Of a DNA stretch of 64,000 nucleotides, positions 19,916 to 29,905 are shown piece after piece. Every line of letters begins with the position of its first letter. The first letter of the stretch is position 1. The translations under genes and the position numbers were made by a program. This DNA comes from Corynebacterium marambiense (GTDB lineage Bacteria > Actinomycetota > Actinomycetes > Mycobacteriales > Mycobacteriaceae), in the NCBI RefSeq assembly GCF_016342275.1, contig NZ_JAEIOT010000007.1, forward strand, positions 124,001 through 188,000, read 5' to 3'. The notes under the pieces were generated by a model that worked only from the letters and a program-made list of their open reading frames with translations, was not told where the DNA came from and made no database searches.

Positions 19916-22213
19916 CTACGCCTCGACCGGCGTGCCGTAGGAGCCCTCGGACGCCTCGGCCTCGGCCTGCAGGTCGTCCGGAAGGTCCAGGTCGAAGCCG
20001 AGGTTCGCGGATAGCTTCGTGATCATGTCGATGGCGGAATCCGCGATGACGGTGCCGGGCGGGTAGATCGCGGCGGCGCCGAAATCATAGAGATCCTGGA
20101 AATCGCCCGGAGGGATGACCCCGCCAACGATGATCATGATGTCCTCACGTCCGAGCTTCGCCAACTCCTCCTTCAGCGCAGGCACCAGGGTGAGGTGCCC
20201 GGCTGCCAGGGAGGACACGCCGACAACGTGCACGTCGGCGTCGACAGCGGCGCGGGCAGCTTCAGCTGGCGTCTGGAACAAAGGTCCGACGTCGACGTCC
20301 ATTCCGAGATCCGCGTAGGCGGAGGCCACGACCTTCTGGCCACGATCGTGTCCGTCCTGCCCCATCTTCGCGATGAAGATACGCGGACGACGCCCCTCCT
20401 CGGCCTCGAATGCATCGGCCATCGCGATCGCGCGCTGAACGTTGCTCACAGCACCTTCCTTTCCGACCTCGTCCTTGTACACGCCGGATAGGGTGCGGAT
20501 CTCAGCCTCGTGCCGGCCGAAGACCTTCTCCATGGCGTAGGAGATCTCGCCGACCGTCGCCTGGGCGCGGGCGCAGTCGACGGCGAGCTTCAGGAGGTTG
20601 TGCTCGAGGTCGCCGGCCTCCTTCGATTCCATCCGGCAGGCCTCGGTGAGCTTGTCCAGCGCCACCTGGACGGCCTCATTGTCCCGTTCCGCGCGGAGCC
20701 GGTCGAGCTTCTCGAGCTGCTCCTGACGCACCTTCGTGTTGTCGACCTTGAGGACCTCGATTTCCTCATCCTCCTCGACGATGTACTTGTTGACACCGAT
20801 GAGTGCCTGACGTCCGGAGTCGATGCGGGCCTGGGTACGGGCCGCGGACTCCTCGATGCGGAGCTTCGGGATGCCCTCAGCCGTGGCCTGTGCCATGCCG
20901 CCTGCGGCTTCGACCTCCTCGATGTGTGCCCGGGCACGGTTCGCGAGTTCGTTGGTCAGCCACTCGATGTAGTAGGAACCCGCCCACGGGTCCACCGGGC
21001 GGACGGTTCCGGACTCTTGCTGCAGAAGCAGCTGGGTGTTACGGGCGATGCGCGCGGAGAAATCGGTCGGCAGCGCGAGTGCCTCGTCCAGCGCGTTGGT
21101 GTGCAGCGACTGGGTGTGCCCCTGGGTCGCAGCCATGGCCTCGATGCAGGTACGCGGAACGTTGTTGAACACGTCCTGCGCGGTCAGCGACCAGCCCGAG
21201 GTCTGCGAGTGGGTGCGCAGGCTCTGGCTCTTCTTGTTCTTGGGTTCGAAACCGCCGACCAGCTCGCTCCAGAGGAGTCTGCCGGCACGGAGCTTCGCGA
21301 TCTCCATGAAGGTGTACATGGAGATGCCCCAGAAGAAGGACAGCCGGGGGGCGAACTTGTCCACGTCGAGACCAACGTCCTTACCGGCACGGATGTACTC
21401 GACGCCGTCGGCGAGGGTGTACGCGAGTTCGAGATCGGCTGTCGCTCCGGCCTCCTGGATGTGGTAGCCCGAGATTGAGATCGAGTTGAACCGCGGCATC
21501 TTCAGCGACGTGTACTCGAAGATGTTGGAGATGATCCGCATCGAGGGCTTCGGCGGATAGATGTAGGTGTTGCGGACCATGAACTCCTTGAGGATGTCGT
21601 TCTGGATGGTCCCCGCGAGCTGCTCCGGGCCGACGCCCTGCTCCTCGGCCGCGACGATGTAGAGGGCGAGAATCGGCAGGACGGCGCCGTTCATGGTCAT
21701 CGAGACGGACACCGCGCCAAGGTCGATTCCCTCGAACAGCTGGCGCATGTCGAGGATGGAGTCGATGGCGACGCCGGCCATACCGACGTCACCGAGGACC
21801 CGCTCGTTGTCGGAGTCGTAGCCGCGGTGGGTGGCCAGGTCGAAGGCGACCGAGAGGCCCTTCTGCCCTGCCGCGAGGTTCCGCCGGTAGAACGCGTTGG
21901 ACTCCGCTGCGGTGGAGAAACCGGCGTACTGGCGGATCGTCCACGGCTGGTTGGTGTACATGGTCGGGTACGGGCCACGCATGTAGGGCGGGGTGCCCGG
22001 GAAGGTGTCCAGCGGATGCGGCGGCCGCTCTCCGTCACCGATGGTGGCGGCGTCCCTGTCGGAACGGGTGTAGACACGCTTGACGTCGATGCCCTCGGGC
22101 GTTGCCCAGATCTGGTCCGCGGCTTTGCCGGGATCATCGACGGACGACGGGGCCTCGCCGGTGGTACGTGGGATGTCGTGGAAATTCGGGATGGTGCTCA
22201 TGGTGTTCGTCAC
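19916..22213 (-). CDS. mutB: Methylmalonyl-CoA mutase large (catalytic) subunit
   Basis: Adenosylcobalamin-dependent interconversion of methylmalonyl-CoA and succinyl-CoA, which feeds propionate carbon into the TCA cycle. The 765 residues comprise the substrate-binding barrel ([24 protein letters not shown]) and a C-terminal B12 domain with DGHDRG, where the His ligates cobalt. The GTG start overlaps the mutA stop by four bases; an ATG at 22201 is an alternative. It forms the heterodimer with MutA. Confidence 0.97.
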   Translation of the reverse strand: MTNTMSTIPNFHDIPRTTGEAPSSVDDPGKAADQIWATPEGIDVKRVYTRSDRDAATIGDGERPPHPLDTFPGTPPYMRGPYPTMYTNQPWTIRQYAGFSTAAESNAFYRRNLAAGQKGLSVAFDLATHRGYDSDNERVLGDVGMAGVAIDSILDMRQLFEGIDLGAVSVSMTMNGAVLPILALYIVAAEEQGVGPEQLAGTIQNDILKEFMVRNTYIYPPKPSMRIISNIFEYTSLKMPRFNSISISGYHIQEAGATADLELAYTLADGVEYIRAGKDVGLDVDKFAPRLSFFWGISMYTFMEIAKLRAGRLLWSELVGGFEPKNKKSQSLRTHSQTSGWSLTAQDVFNNVPRTCIEAMAATQGHTQSLHTNALDEALALPTDFSARIARNTQLLLQQESGTVRPVDPWAGSYYIEWLTNELANRARAHIEEVEAAGGMAQATAEGIPKLRIEESAARTQARIDSGRQALIGVNKYIVEEDEEIEVLKVDNTKVRQEQLEKLDRLRAERDNEAVQVALDKLTEACRMESKEAGDLEHNLLKLAVDCARAQATVGEISYAMEKVFGRHEAEIRTLSGVYKDEVGKEGAVSNVQRAIAMADAFEAEEGRRPRIFIAKMGQDGHDRGQKVVASAYADLGMDVDVGPLFQTPAEAARAAVDADVHVVGVSSLAAGHLTLVPALKEELAKLGREDIMIIVGGVIPPGDFQDLYDFGAAAIYPPGTVIADSAIDMITKLSANLGFDLDLPDDLQAEAEASEGSYGTPVEA

Positions 22214-24150
22214 GCTCCCAGCGTCTCGAGCAGGCCGGCCAGGGTGGCCGCGGCGTCAATGGTCATGTTGAGGTAGTCATCGGGGGTGTCCTCCGCCTCG
22301 GTGAAGGACTTCGGGGAACCGGCCACCAGCAGGGTGCCGACCCCGGCGGCACGGGCCGCCTGAACGGCCTCGGCGCCGGTTGCGGTGTACTCCGGATCCG
22401 CACCGCAGAGAACGGCGATCTTAGCGTCCTTCACTGCGTCTTTGAACTCGTCGGTTCCGGGGACGAGCTGACCGGGGTTGACGACCTCGATCCCGCCGGA
22501 GGCGAGGAGGTTCGTCGCGAAGCCCGTCCGCACGTTGTGCTTGGCCAGCGGGCCGATCGGGATGAGCACCGCACGCGGTCGCTCGCCGTGTTCCTCGAGG
22601 AATGCATCGGACCGGTTGCGCAGCGCCTCGAACTCAGCGGCCCACCGGCGAACACCGGCGGGCTCCACCCGGCGGTCGGCCGGAAGTGGCTTCTCGGCGA
22701 GGTTCGGGAACTCGTTGATACCCGTGATCTGCTTCCTCCGGTGTGCCACATCGGCTCGGACGGTCTCGTAGGACTCATCGAGAGCCGCCTGCAGGGCGCC
22801 GGACTCGTGGTAGCTGCGGAACCCACCGTCTGCCTCGACACCGGTGAAGATGGACCACGCCGCATCGGCGAGCTCCCGGGTGAGGTCCTCGATGAAGTAG
22901 GATCCGCCGCCGGGATCCACGACGAAGCCGAGGTGTGACTCCTCGAGGAGCAGGAGGTTGGTGTTACGTGCGATCCGGTGTGCGAAGGACCTCGAGGTTC
23001 CCTGCAGGCCTCCCTTGACAGCCGCGTCGAAGGGCAGGACCTCGACGTCGGTCGCGCCACCGACGCCGGCGGCGAATGCAGCGACGGTGCTGCGGAGCAT
23101 GTTCACCCACGGATCACGCTGGCTGAACATCACCGGAGCCGTCATCGCGTGCTGGGGTGCTCCCCCGGCCTCCGCGTGACCGACGACCTCGGCGACCCGG
23201 GCCCACAGCTGGCGGGCCGCCCGGAACTTGGCGATCTGGGCGAACTGATCATCCGTCGCGGCGAACCTGAAAGAGATCTGACGCAGGGCAGCGGCGGTGT
23301 CGAGTCCGGCGTCGACGAGCGCGCGGAGGTACTCGACGCCGGTCGCCAACGCGAAGCCGATCTCCTGGGCGTCGGTCGCGCCCTGGTTGCTGAAGGCGAC
23401 ACCGTCAACGAGGAGCGCACGGACGTCACCGGGACGCGCGGACGCCTCAACCGCGAGTTCGAGGGCCGTCGGGAGGTCCACGGAAGCGGTGGCATCCACG
23501 GAAGCGGTCAGTGGGGCGCAGGACAACTCAAGGGTGATCTTGTCTGGATTGTCCGCCACCCCCGCCAGCTTGTAGAGCTCACGGGCTGCGGCGGGGGTGT
23601 CCACACCCGCAGTCAGCCGCAGCGGAACCAGATCGAGCAGGACACCACTCAGCAGGTCCCCGAGATCGGACGCGGTCAGCTCTCCGGTGAGATCAAGAAC
23701 GACGTCCGTGGTCCCGTTGTATAGCGCGTGCAGAATCTGCTTGTTGACGGCGGCGGCATTCTCGACGGCGTCCCGTCCGAATGTCTCCGTGACCCCCCAC
23801 CCCGCGCGCTGGGCGTCCTTGACCTCGTTGCCCCGGGTAAACGGGAACACGCCAGGTGCCGCGGCCTCGGAGAATTCATCGGCACGGGTGTAGAGCGGTC
23901 GGACGTCGATCCCGTCGTAGGTGGTCTTGATGAGCTTCTTCCACACATCGAGCGGCACATCGGCGACGTCCTTGCGCTGTACCCGGGCGAAGACGCCGGC
24001 GACTGATTTGTACCAGGCATCCTGGCGCTGACTGAAGTCATCGGGAAGCCCCGGGGACTCCACCGGGGCTTCCTGTAGGTGCTCACGGTCATTTTGTGTA
24101 GTGGTCACGGTGAGAACATCCTGTCCATCGGTCGTCGTGGCTGCCTTCAC
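22210..24150 (-). CDS. mutA: Methylmalonyl-CoA mutase small subunit
   Basis: The non-catalytic partner of MutB. The 646 residues follow the mutase barrel fold ([44 protein letters not shown]) with a degenerate cobalamin-type C-terminal domain that lacks the DxHxxG motif, as is usual for this subunit. The annotated GTG start is the first in frame and has no clear ribosome binding site, so the true start may lie a few codons in. First gene of the mutA-mutB-meaB operon. Confidence 0.94.
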   Translation of the reverse strand: MKAATTTDGQDVLTVTTTQNDREHLQEAPVESPGLPDDFSQRQDAWYKSVAGVFARVQRKDVADVPLDVWKKLIKTTYDGIDVRPLYTRADEFSEAAAPGVFPFTRGNEVKDAQRAGWGVTETFGRDAVENAAAVNKQILHALYNGTTDVVLDLTGELTASDLGDLLSGVLLDLVPLRLTAGVDTPAAARELYKLAGVADNPDKITLELSCAPLTASVDATASVDLPTALELAVEASARPGDVRALLVDGVAFSNQGATDAQEIGFALATGVEYLRALVDAGLDTAAALRQISFRFAATDDQFAQIAKFRAARQLWARVAEVVGHAEAGGAPQHAMTAPVMFSQRDPWVNMLRSTVAAFAAGVGGATDVEVLPFDAAVKGGLQGTSRSFAHRIARNTNLLLLEESHLGFVVDPGGGSYFIEDLTRELADAAWSIFTGVEADGGFRSYHESGALQAALDESYETVRADVAHRRKQITGINEFPNLAEKPLPADRRVEPAGVRRWAAEFEALRNRSDAFLEEHGERPRAVLIPIGPLAKHNVRTGFATNLLASGGIEVVNPGQLVPGTDEFKDAVKDAKIAVLCGADPEYTATGAEAVQAARAAGVGTLLVAGSPKSFTEAEDTPDDYLNMTIDAAATLAGLLETLGA

Positions 24151-24295
24151 GGCAGTATTTGAGTCTAACCGGTGTCACCGCACCCCATGAGTCAATTCGA
24201 TAAACACCTCACCCCCCTTCGGGTGGGAGATTTCGCCGCGATACGTGGATCGTGTGTCATCGGCCTACCCACCATCGCGACGTGATGCGGACCCG

Positions 24296-24301
24296 TAAAC
24301 T
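24296..24301 (+). promoter_or_regulatory. -10 box of the VTT-domain gene
   Basis: TAAACT, seven nt before the GTG at 24309; leaderless geometry. Confidence 0.5.
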
Positions 24302-24308
24302 GGGAACG

Positions 24309-25034
24309 GTGATCGGATTTCGAAACAGAGGGCAACAGGCGCTCCATGCCTTTACTCTCAGCGCGGCGCAGATGCTCCGCGGATTCCTCGCGCTTCCCCT
24401 GCTAAAGCGCCTGGCGATCATGGCTTTCGTGGGGGCTACTGCGGTCATGATCGTCAACGTCGATGTTCCCGGGATCGCGCGGTTCCGGGCGTGGTCCGAG
24501 GATGCCGGAGGGTGGTTCCCTCTCGTTTTCTTCACCGGATACGTAGTCATTACACAGTTCCCTGTACCGCGAACGATTCTGACGCTGGCCAGCGGTATTC
24601 TCTTCGGACCCGCACTGGGTATCCTCATTGCGGTGACTGCGACCACCACGTCAGCGGCACTGTCCCTGTCGATCGTGCGGACACTTCTCGGGGACTGGAT
24701 CAGACCACGTCTCACCCATCCCACTGTTGTTGGGATCAACGCGCGCCTCAGGGAACGAGGCTGGTTGGCGGTGGCGTCGCTGCGCATGATTGCGGCGGTG
24801 CCGTTCTCGGTGCTCAACTACACCGCGGCCCTGACGCAGGTACCGCTGTCGGCATTCACCGTGGCCACTCTCCTCGGTTCGGCGCCCGGAACCACCGTGA
24901 CGGTGATCCTCGGGGACGCACTGGCCGGACAGGCTAATCCCGCGGTCGTGGTCATCACCGTGATCCTGACGCTGGTGGGAGTCAGCGGGCTAATCCTGGA
25001 TTCGAGGATTCCGGTGACCGGCAAACTCCGCTAG
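24309..25034 (+). CDS. TVP38/TMEM64 (VTT-domain) membrane protein
   Basis: A 241-residue integral membrane protein of the VTT/DedA-like group, which in other organisms includes lipid scramblases. Five to six hydrophobic segments are seen. The family core is GYVVITQFPVPRTILTLASG followed by FGPALG, and a glycine-rich re-entrant segment ends in LGSAPGTTVTVILGDALAG. I moved the start to GTG 24309 because of the promoter spacing; the reading frame is open for 19 more codons upstream. It is divergent from mutA and probably monocistronic. Confidence 0.86.
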   Translation: MIGFRNRGQQALHAFTLSAAQMLRGFLALPLLKRLAIMAFVGATAVMIVNVDVPGIARFRAWSEDAGGWFPLVFFTGYVVITQFPVPRTILTLASGILFGPALGILIAVTATTTSAALSLSIVRTLLGDWIRPRLTHPTVVGINARLRERGWLAVASLRMIAAVPFSVLNYTAALTQVPLSAFTVATLLGSAPGTTVTVILGDALAGQANPAVVVITVILTLVGVSGLILDSRIPVTGKLR

Positions 25035-25208
25035 GTGCCACACCGAAACCCGGCGTGTAGGCGATCTCCCGGATCCGCGTCAAGCTATCCACGTGCCATC
25101 GGAAACAGGAAAACCCGACGGTGGTCAAGCCCTGAGCGTAGACTTAGCTCTTGGTGTCACTGATCCGGCCGCCAGATGGCCTGCAGACATTGAAGAACGG
25201 GAGAAAAG

Positions 25209-25787
25209 ATGTTCGCACTCCACGCGCGCTACCGCGGTCGGGAGCGCCGTCGGGCTGATTTGGTCCGGCGCTCCGCCGAGGCACTGTCGACGCTCAATGG
25301 GGTCGGAAAGTTCGAACTGCTCGGAGTCGAGGACATCTGCGCGGTGATCGATTCCGCCGAGGCCGTCACCGACACCACGATGGCTCTGCTCTCCGCCGGT
25401 GACTGGGCGATCGGGATCGGTATCGCTCCGGGCGCGGATGCGGACCCCGGTGAGGTCCGCAAACTCGCAACCACCGCCATCGGTCGCCGGTGCCGCACTG
25501 GTGTGGTGCGGGTGTGCTCGCGGAGTAATGATGACATGGGCGACATAGTGGCTGTCTTCGCATTACTGGCCCACGTACTGGCGAAACGGACGACCGAGGG
25601 TCGTGAAGCGACACAGCTGATGCGGGGCGGGATGAACCAGAACGAGGCGGCTGCGGAACTTGGCATCTCCAAACAGGCCATGTCCCAACGTCTCGCGGCA
25701 GCGGGTTGGTCGGCGGAAACTGCCGGGTGGAAACTCGCTGTCGGGCTCCTTCGCAAAGCGGACTGCGGGTCCGGCCACACCCTCTGA
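25209..25787 (+). CDS. HTH-containing protein of unknown function
   Basis: A 192-residue protein. Residues 1-130 form a domain I do not recognise with confidence; the segment GDWAIGIGIAPG and the placement of a C-terminal helix-turn-helix recall SatD-like proteins. The HTH reads NQNEAAAELGISKQAMSQRL (about residues 147-166). GGGAGAAAAG precedes the ATG. It is followed by a bidirectional terminator shared with the stomatin operon. A regulatory role is plausible, but no target is visible nearby. Confidence 0.75.
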   Translation: MFALHARYRGRERRRADLVRRSAEALSTLNGVGKFELLGVEDICAVIDSAEAVTDTTMALLSAGDWAIGIGIAPGADADPGEVRKLATTAIGRRCRTGVVRVCSRSNDDMGDIVAVFALLAHVLAKRTTEGREATQLMRGGMNQNEAAAELGISKQAMSQRLAAAGWSAETAGWKLAVGLLRKADCGSGHTL

Positions 25788-25823
25788 CGCAGCCACGCGT
25801 ATCGATGAGGCAGAAGCGCCGCG

Positions 25824-25867
25824 AAAGACCCCAGCGACATGGATTGATCCGTGGAGCTGGGGCCTTT
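25824..25867. terminator. Bidirectional terminator between convergent genes
   Basis: AAAGaCCCCAGC pairs with GCTGGGGcCTTT around a 20-nt loop that itself can pair. The A and T flanks serve both strands, between the stops at 25787 and 25878. Confidence 0.7.
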
Positions 25868-25877
25868 GGTCGTGCTG

Positions 25878-27122
25878 TCAGTCGGTTTTCTCCCGGTCCG
25901 AATCAGGTCCGCCCGCTGTCGGAACCGCGGGTCCCCCGGGTGCCGGGTGCGCGGTCAGCGGTGGAATCGGAACCTCCGGCTCAGGTGTCGGGTTCCTCTT
26001 GATCTCGTGCGGTGAGGGGTCGACCGGCTTGTTTGCGACGGCGTTCGCAGCTGCGACCGCTGCCGCGATCTCCGGATCGGACTCGGTGGAGAACCATCCC
26101 TCGGTGTCCTCGTCCTCGGCGATCTCCCGGGTCCGCTCATCGACGTCGGCCGGCTCGAAGCGGAAGATACCTTCCTCGTCCTTGTTCGCCATCGCCCTCG
26201 CGAACTGCTCCAAGGAATCGCCGAACTGGTTCGGAATCATCCACACCTTGTTGGCGTCACCCTCTGCCAGCTTGGGCAGCTTGTCGAGGTACTGGTACGC
26301 CAGTACCTCGGGAGTCAACTGTGAGGCCTTGATGGCGGCGTTGATCTTCTGGATCGAGCGCGCCTCACCCTGGGCACGGAGGAAACTGGCGGCGCGGTCA
26401 CCTTCGGCGCGGAGCATCTCCGCTTGTCGTTCGGCCTCAGCCGCAAGAATCGCGGCATGCTTTTCGCCCTCGGCGGCGAGGATCCGGGCCTGCTTCTGCC
26501 CTTCAGCGGTCTTGATGTACGCCTCCCGCTGGCCCTCGGCGGTGAGGATCATCGCCCGCTTCTCCCGCTCCGCGGTCATCTGCTTCTCCATCGGCTGCTT
26601 GATGGACGGCGGGGGATCGATCGCCTTGAGCTCGACCCGGGCGATGCGCAGACCCCACTTCGTCGTCGCGCCGTCCAGTTCGCTGCGGAGCCGTCGGTTG
26701 ATCACCTCGCGGGAGGTCAGGGTCTCCTCGAGATCCATGCCACCGACGACGTCGCGGAGGGTGGCGACGGAGATCTGCTCGACGCCGTAAATGTAGTTGT
26801 CCACACCATAGATCGCGAGATGCGGTTCGTTGATCTTGAAGGTCACCACGACATCAATGTCCACCGTCAGATTGTCCTTGGTGATGACGGCTTGTGGCGG
26901 GAAACTGACGACCCGTTCACGAGTGTCGATCTTCGCTCGGACCCGGTCGATGAACGGAATCAGGAACGTCAGGCCCTGTGCTGTTCGGGTATAGGATCCC
27001 AACCGTTCGATGACAGCGGCTTCCCCCTCGGGGATGAGCTTCAGTGACTTCGACACCACCAGTCCGATGAGGATGACGATCAACGCCATCAGGACAAGTT
27101 GAACCAGAGCGGCTTCGGGCAT
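25878..27122 (-). CDS. SPFH/band-7 stomatin-like protein
   Basis: A 414-residue membrane-anchored SPFH protein (QmcA/stomatin type). One N-terminal membrane segment (about residues 5-24) is followed by the SPFH domain (EGEAAVIERLGSYTRT...VDVVVTFKI) and a long Ala/Glu/Lys-rich coiled coil (about 190-270, repeating AEGEKHAAILAAEAERQ). The C-terminal 100 residues are Pro-rich and polar. Such proteins form large rings at membranes. It lies two bases after nfeD, the classic NfeD-SPFH pair, and the two surely act together in envelope quality control or microdomains. Confidence 0.92.
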   Translation of the reverse strand: MPEAALVQLVLMALIVILIGLVVSKSLKLIPEGEAAVIERLGSYTRTAQGLTFLIPFIDRVRAKIDTRERVVSFPPQAVITKDNLTVDIDVVVTFKINEPHLAIYGVDNYIYGVEQISVATLRDVVGGMDLEETLTSREVINRRLRSELDGATTKWGLRIARVELKAIDPPPSIKQPMEKQMTAEREKRAMILTAEGQREAYIKTAEGQKQARILAAEGEKHAAILAAEAERQAEMLRAEGDRAASFLRAQGEARSIQKINAAIKASQLTPEVLAYQYLDKLPKLAEGDANKVWMIPNQFGDSLEQFARAMANKDEEGIFRFEPADVDERTREIAEDEDTEGWFSTESDPEIAAAVAAANAVANKPVDPSPHEIKRNPTPEPEVPIPPLTAHPAPGGPAVPTAGGPDSDREKTD

Positions 27123-27124
27123 GC

Positions 27125-27553
27125 TCAGATCTCCTTCCAGACGACGGCGATTGCACCGTCGATCTTGATGATATTCACTCGGTCTCCCGGGGTGAATCTG
27201 TGTGTGGGGTCGAGGCTTCGAGCGGACCAGATGTCGCCGCCGAGCCGGATTTGCCCGCTGTGACCATCAACGTCCTCGAGAACCGTCGCGGAGGTACCTA
27301 TCAGTGCCTGTGGCGAAGTATCGAGTACGCCTGCGGAACGGGTTCGGCGGCGGAGCACCGGTCGGACGAAGACGAGGAGACCGATGGAAGACAAGGCGAA
27401 GGCCGCGATTTCCATCCACACAGGCACATCGAAAACCCCGACGCCGGCTGCGGCGAGGGCAGCTCCGCCAAGCAACAGCAGGGTGAAATCACCTGCCAGC
27501 AGTTCAAGGGCTGCCAGCAGTATCGCAACTATCAACCAAACAAGTGCACCCAC
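27125..27553 (-). CDS. NfeD-family membrane protein
   Basis: A 142-residue short NfeD protein: three to four N-terminal membrane segments (about residues 4-65) and a C-terminal OB-fold domain (about 80-142; IGTSATVLEDVDGHSGQIRLGGDIWSAR, split here by family pattern into strands). It lacks the ClpP-like protease domain of long NfeD. The GTG start lies six bases after a TAGGGT box. Partner of the SPFH protein encoded just downstream. Confidence 0.9.
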   Translation of the reverse strand: MGALVWLIVAILLAALELLAGDFTLLLLGGAALAAAGVGVFDVPVWMEIAAFALSSIGLLVFVRPVLRRRTRSAGVLDTSPQALIGTSATVLEDVDGHSGQIRLGGDIWSARSLDPTHRFTPGDRVNIIKIDGAIAVVWKEI

Positions 27554-27559
27554 GATTTC

Positions 27560-27565
27560 ACCCTA
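27560..27565 (-). promoter_or_regulatory. -10 box of the nfeD-stomatin operon
   Basis: TAGGGT on the minus strand, six nt before the GTG at 27553; leaderless geometry. Confidence 0.5.
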
Positions 27566-27597
27566 CCTGAACATATTCTGTTGCCCCGGGCCCAGAA

Positions 27598-28440
27598 TCA
27601 GACCAGATCCCGCTTATCAACGCCCGGAATGGTGACAAAATCCACGAGCCTCTCGACGGCGCCAATCAAGGTCGAGTCGAGATCCCGGTAGCTGTCCACG
27701 GCACTGTACACCCTGTTCCACCCTTCACGGGGTGTCCCCCACTTCAGGCGCGAGCAGATGCCGGTCTTCCAGTCCTCTCCCCGGGGAATCTCCGGCCAGA
27801 ACCGCATCCCGAGTTTCTCTGGTTTCACCGCCGCCCAGATATCAATGAAAGGATGCCCAGTAACCAGGACATCGGGCCCCAGGGATCGGGTGAGTCTGGT
27901 TTCCTTGGACCCCTCGACGAGATGGTCCGCAAGCACACCGACCCGCCGACCAGGACCTGGTCGGAACTCGTCGAGACGCTCCGGGAGGTTGTCCAGGCCC
28001 TCAAGGTACTCGACGACAACTCCCTCGACGCGCAGGTCGTGGCCCCACACCTTCTCGACGATCGCCGCGTCATGGATACCCTCGACCCAGATCCGCGATG
28101 GCGCCGCGACCTTGGCGGTGACGTTTCCTACCTTTCGGGAGCCCGAGTTCGAACGTTGGAGTCCGGTCTTCGGGACATACCGGGTGAGTGTCACCCGCTG
28201 CCCTTCCAGAAGGAACGCACCGTGTCTCAGCTTGAACAACCGCTCCCCGCCGTACCGGTCCTCGAGGCGGATGAAATCACCATCGTAGGTGCGCTCGAAG
28301 CCAGTGACGGCCCCGACGAACCCATCTGCGATCACCTCCACGACCAGCCCGGGTTCCGCAGGAATCTCGGGGTATTCCGGTTTACGGCGACGGGCGTGGC
28401 CGGAGAGGATGTCTCCGGAGTAGGGGTCACGGAAGCTCAT
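27598..28440 (-). CDS. DUF3097-family protein
   Basis: A 280-residue actinobacterial conserved protein. The N-terminal SGHARRRKPEYPEIPAEPGL and LFKLRHGAFLLEGQRVTL are the family signature. The middle (IWVEGIHDAAIVEKVWG, then VGVLADHLVEGSKE) resembles a Toprim-like fold with acidic residues that could bind Mg2+. No function is established that I can cite. Its ATG is eight bases after TAGAGT, in a 34-bp region shared with the divergent gene at 28475. Confidence 0.87.
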   Translation of the reverse strand: MSFRDPYSGDILSGHARRRKPEYPEIPAEPGLVVEVIADGFVGAVTGFERTYDGDFIRLEDRYGGERLFKLRHGAFLLEGQRVTLTRYVPKTGLQRSNSGSRKVGNVTAKVAAPSRIWVEGIHDAAIVEKVWGHDLRVEGVVVEYLEGLDNLPERLDEFRPGPGRRVGVLADHLVEGSKETRLTRSLGPDVLVTGHPFIDIWAAVKPEKLGMRFWPEIPRGEDWKTGICSRLKWGTPREGWNRVYSAVDSYRDLDSTLIGAVERLVDFVTIPGVDKRDLV

Positions 28441-28448
28441 GGGACTTC

Positions 28449-28465
28449 ACTCTATCGGCTAAACT
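28449..28465. promoter_or_regulatory. Divergent -10 boxes five bp apart
   Basis: TAGAGT (minus, 28454-28449) and TAAACT (plus, 28460-28465) serve the DUF3097 gene and the gene at 28475. Each promoter's upstream element must lie over the other's transcribed start. Confidence 0.4.
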
Positions 28466-28474
28466 CTGGCAACC

Positions 28475-29293
28475 ATGGATTTCCGCGCACTGGTGTACTC
28501 ACCCCTCCAAAACACCGCCGTCTGGCTCGCCGGTTGGCTCTACGGCAGGGTCAGCTATGACGACCTCCTCGACGCATTCTGTGAGTACGGGGCCCGACAC
28601 GCCCTCGTCTCCATCGCGCAGGACGGGTCCGGGGCCACGCGCGTCGGTGAGTTGATCGAGCTGCTGCGTCGTCTACGCGAGACCACCGCTCCCGTTCTTC
28701 CGTGCCTCGCCCCCGGGGAACCCGTGCTCCGGCTCGTGTTTGGGGGCCCTGGTCAGGTCCCGGGGCTCAGCGCGGGGTCCCCGGCGGCCGAAGCGGCGCG
28801 CGCACTCGGACTCAGTGCTCTGGTGGTCCGTGACCCGGATCCAGAGATCAACCATGTTCTGCTTCCCGACTCCGGCCTCGGTGATCCCGCAAGGGCGGTC
28901 GAGTGGCGGTGGTACACGGAACGCGGACGGGTACCGGCGTCCGATCATCTCGGACCGGGTGACGCCGACCGGATGCTCGCCGGGGCGACCGCACGTGCCG
29001 CGGAGCTGATCGAGGCACGGGGATTCAGACGGAGCCCACTGCCCGCTCCACGATTGACGGTGGGTCGGCTGGACGATTTTTATTCGGGTCCTGGACTCCC
29101 CGATTCTGTCGCGCCCCGCGCAGCCAGGCTCTTCGCCCGGGCGGACCGGGTGGCCGCGATCATCGAGAGCGTCGTGACCGAAGCCGGTGACCACAGTCAT
29201 GACGCGGAGCTGACCCAGCTGCTCTCGCATCTCCGAACCGCACGCATGGCCGGTGTCGCCTATGCAGTAGGTGAGTACGGACGCCGCTCCTGA
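28475..29293 (+). CDS. Conserved protein of unknown function
   Basis: A 272-residue cytosolic protein starting MDFRALVYSPLQNTAVWLAGWLYG. No membrane helix or enzyme motif stands out. The middle shows alternating strand and helix (ALGLSALVVRDPDPEINHVL) and the C-terminus is helical (ARLFARADRVAAIIESVVTE). I do not recognise the family. Codon use is native, the start is nine bases after a TAAACT box, and it is divergent from the DUF3097 gene. Confidence 0.8.
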   Translation: MDFRALVYSPLQNTAVWLAGWLYGRVSYDDLLDAFCEYGARHALVSIAQDGSGATRVGELIELLRRLRETTAPVLPCLAPGEPVLRLVFGGPGQVPGLSAGSPAAEAARALGLSALVVRDPDPEINHVLLPDSGLGDPARAVEWRWYTERGRVPASDHLGPGDADRMLAGATARAAELIEARGFRRSPLPAPRLTVGRLDDFYSGPGLPDSVAPRAARLFARADRVAAIIESVVTEAGDHSHDAELTQLLSHLRTARMAGVAYAVGEYGRRS

Positions 29294-29302
29294 TGCCGCG
29301 AA

Positions 29303-29866
29303 TCAGCTGCCGTCGAGGAAACCCTGTACGACAGGGCCGAGTGACTCAATGAGGTCAACGGTGGATAATTCCCGCGCGGCAGGCAGACGTAGTAGGTAGC
29401 GGGTCACGATGATCCCCGCCAACTGCGCCTGGGAGAAGGCGATCCGTCGCTCGGTTTCAGTACGGTCGATGCCCTTCTCCGTCAGCCTTGCGCGAACTGG
29501 TGCCCACAGAACGGACGTGAGGTATTCGGAGAAAGGGGCGGGATCCTCGAGAGCACCCCGAGCCATTGCGAGCAGTTGGTCAGCGACGGGCGATTCCCAC
29601 AGGCCGATGATTTCCTTGACCAGTGCTGGGCCGAGTTCGTCGAAAGGAACTGAAACAAGCACGGAGTGAACATCTCCCGGGTCCTCCGGGAACTGGATCA
29701 CTGCCCGGAACAGTCCCTCCTTGTTACCGAAGTAATGCGGGATGAGGGCGACGTCGCACCCGGCCCCCGTAGCCACGGCACGCAGCGTCGTGCCACGATA
29801 TCCGCGGGCCGCGAAGAGGCTACTCGCTGATGCGAGTATTCGGTTGCGTGCGCTGCTCTTCCCCAT
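29303..29866 (-). CDS. TetR-family regulator of the adjacent exporter
   Basis: A 187-residue TetR repressor. The N-terminal HTH is within NRILASASSLFAARGYRGTT and ALIPHYFGNKEGLF. The C-terminal domain is of the TetR C-terminal type seen with multidrug exporters. The ATG at 29866 was chosen because it is seven bases after a TAGAAT box; upstream in-frame starts would add 11 unconserved residues. It is 39 nt downstream of the ABC-2 permease. Two matching palindromes precede the exporter operon and are its likely operators. Confidence 0.9.
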   Translation of the reverse strand: MGKSSARNRILASASSLFAARGYRGTTLRAVATGAGCDVALIPHYFGNKEGLFRAVIQFPEDPGDVHSVLVSVPFDELGPALVKEIIGLWESPVADQLLAMARGALEDPAPFSEYLTSVLWAPVRARLTEKGIDRTETERRIAFSQAQLAGIIVTRYLLRLPAARELSTVDLIESLGPVVQGFLDGS

Positions 29867-29873
29867 CCCCAAG

Positions 29874-29879
29874 ATTCTA
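29874..29879 (-). promoter_or_regulatory. -10 box of the TetR gene
   Basis: TAGAAT on the minus strand, seven nt before the ATG; gives the regulator its own promoter besides read-through from the exporter genes. Confidence 0.5.
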
Positions 29880-29905
29880 GCTTCCGGATCGTGCATCACC
29901 CAGTG

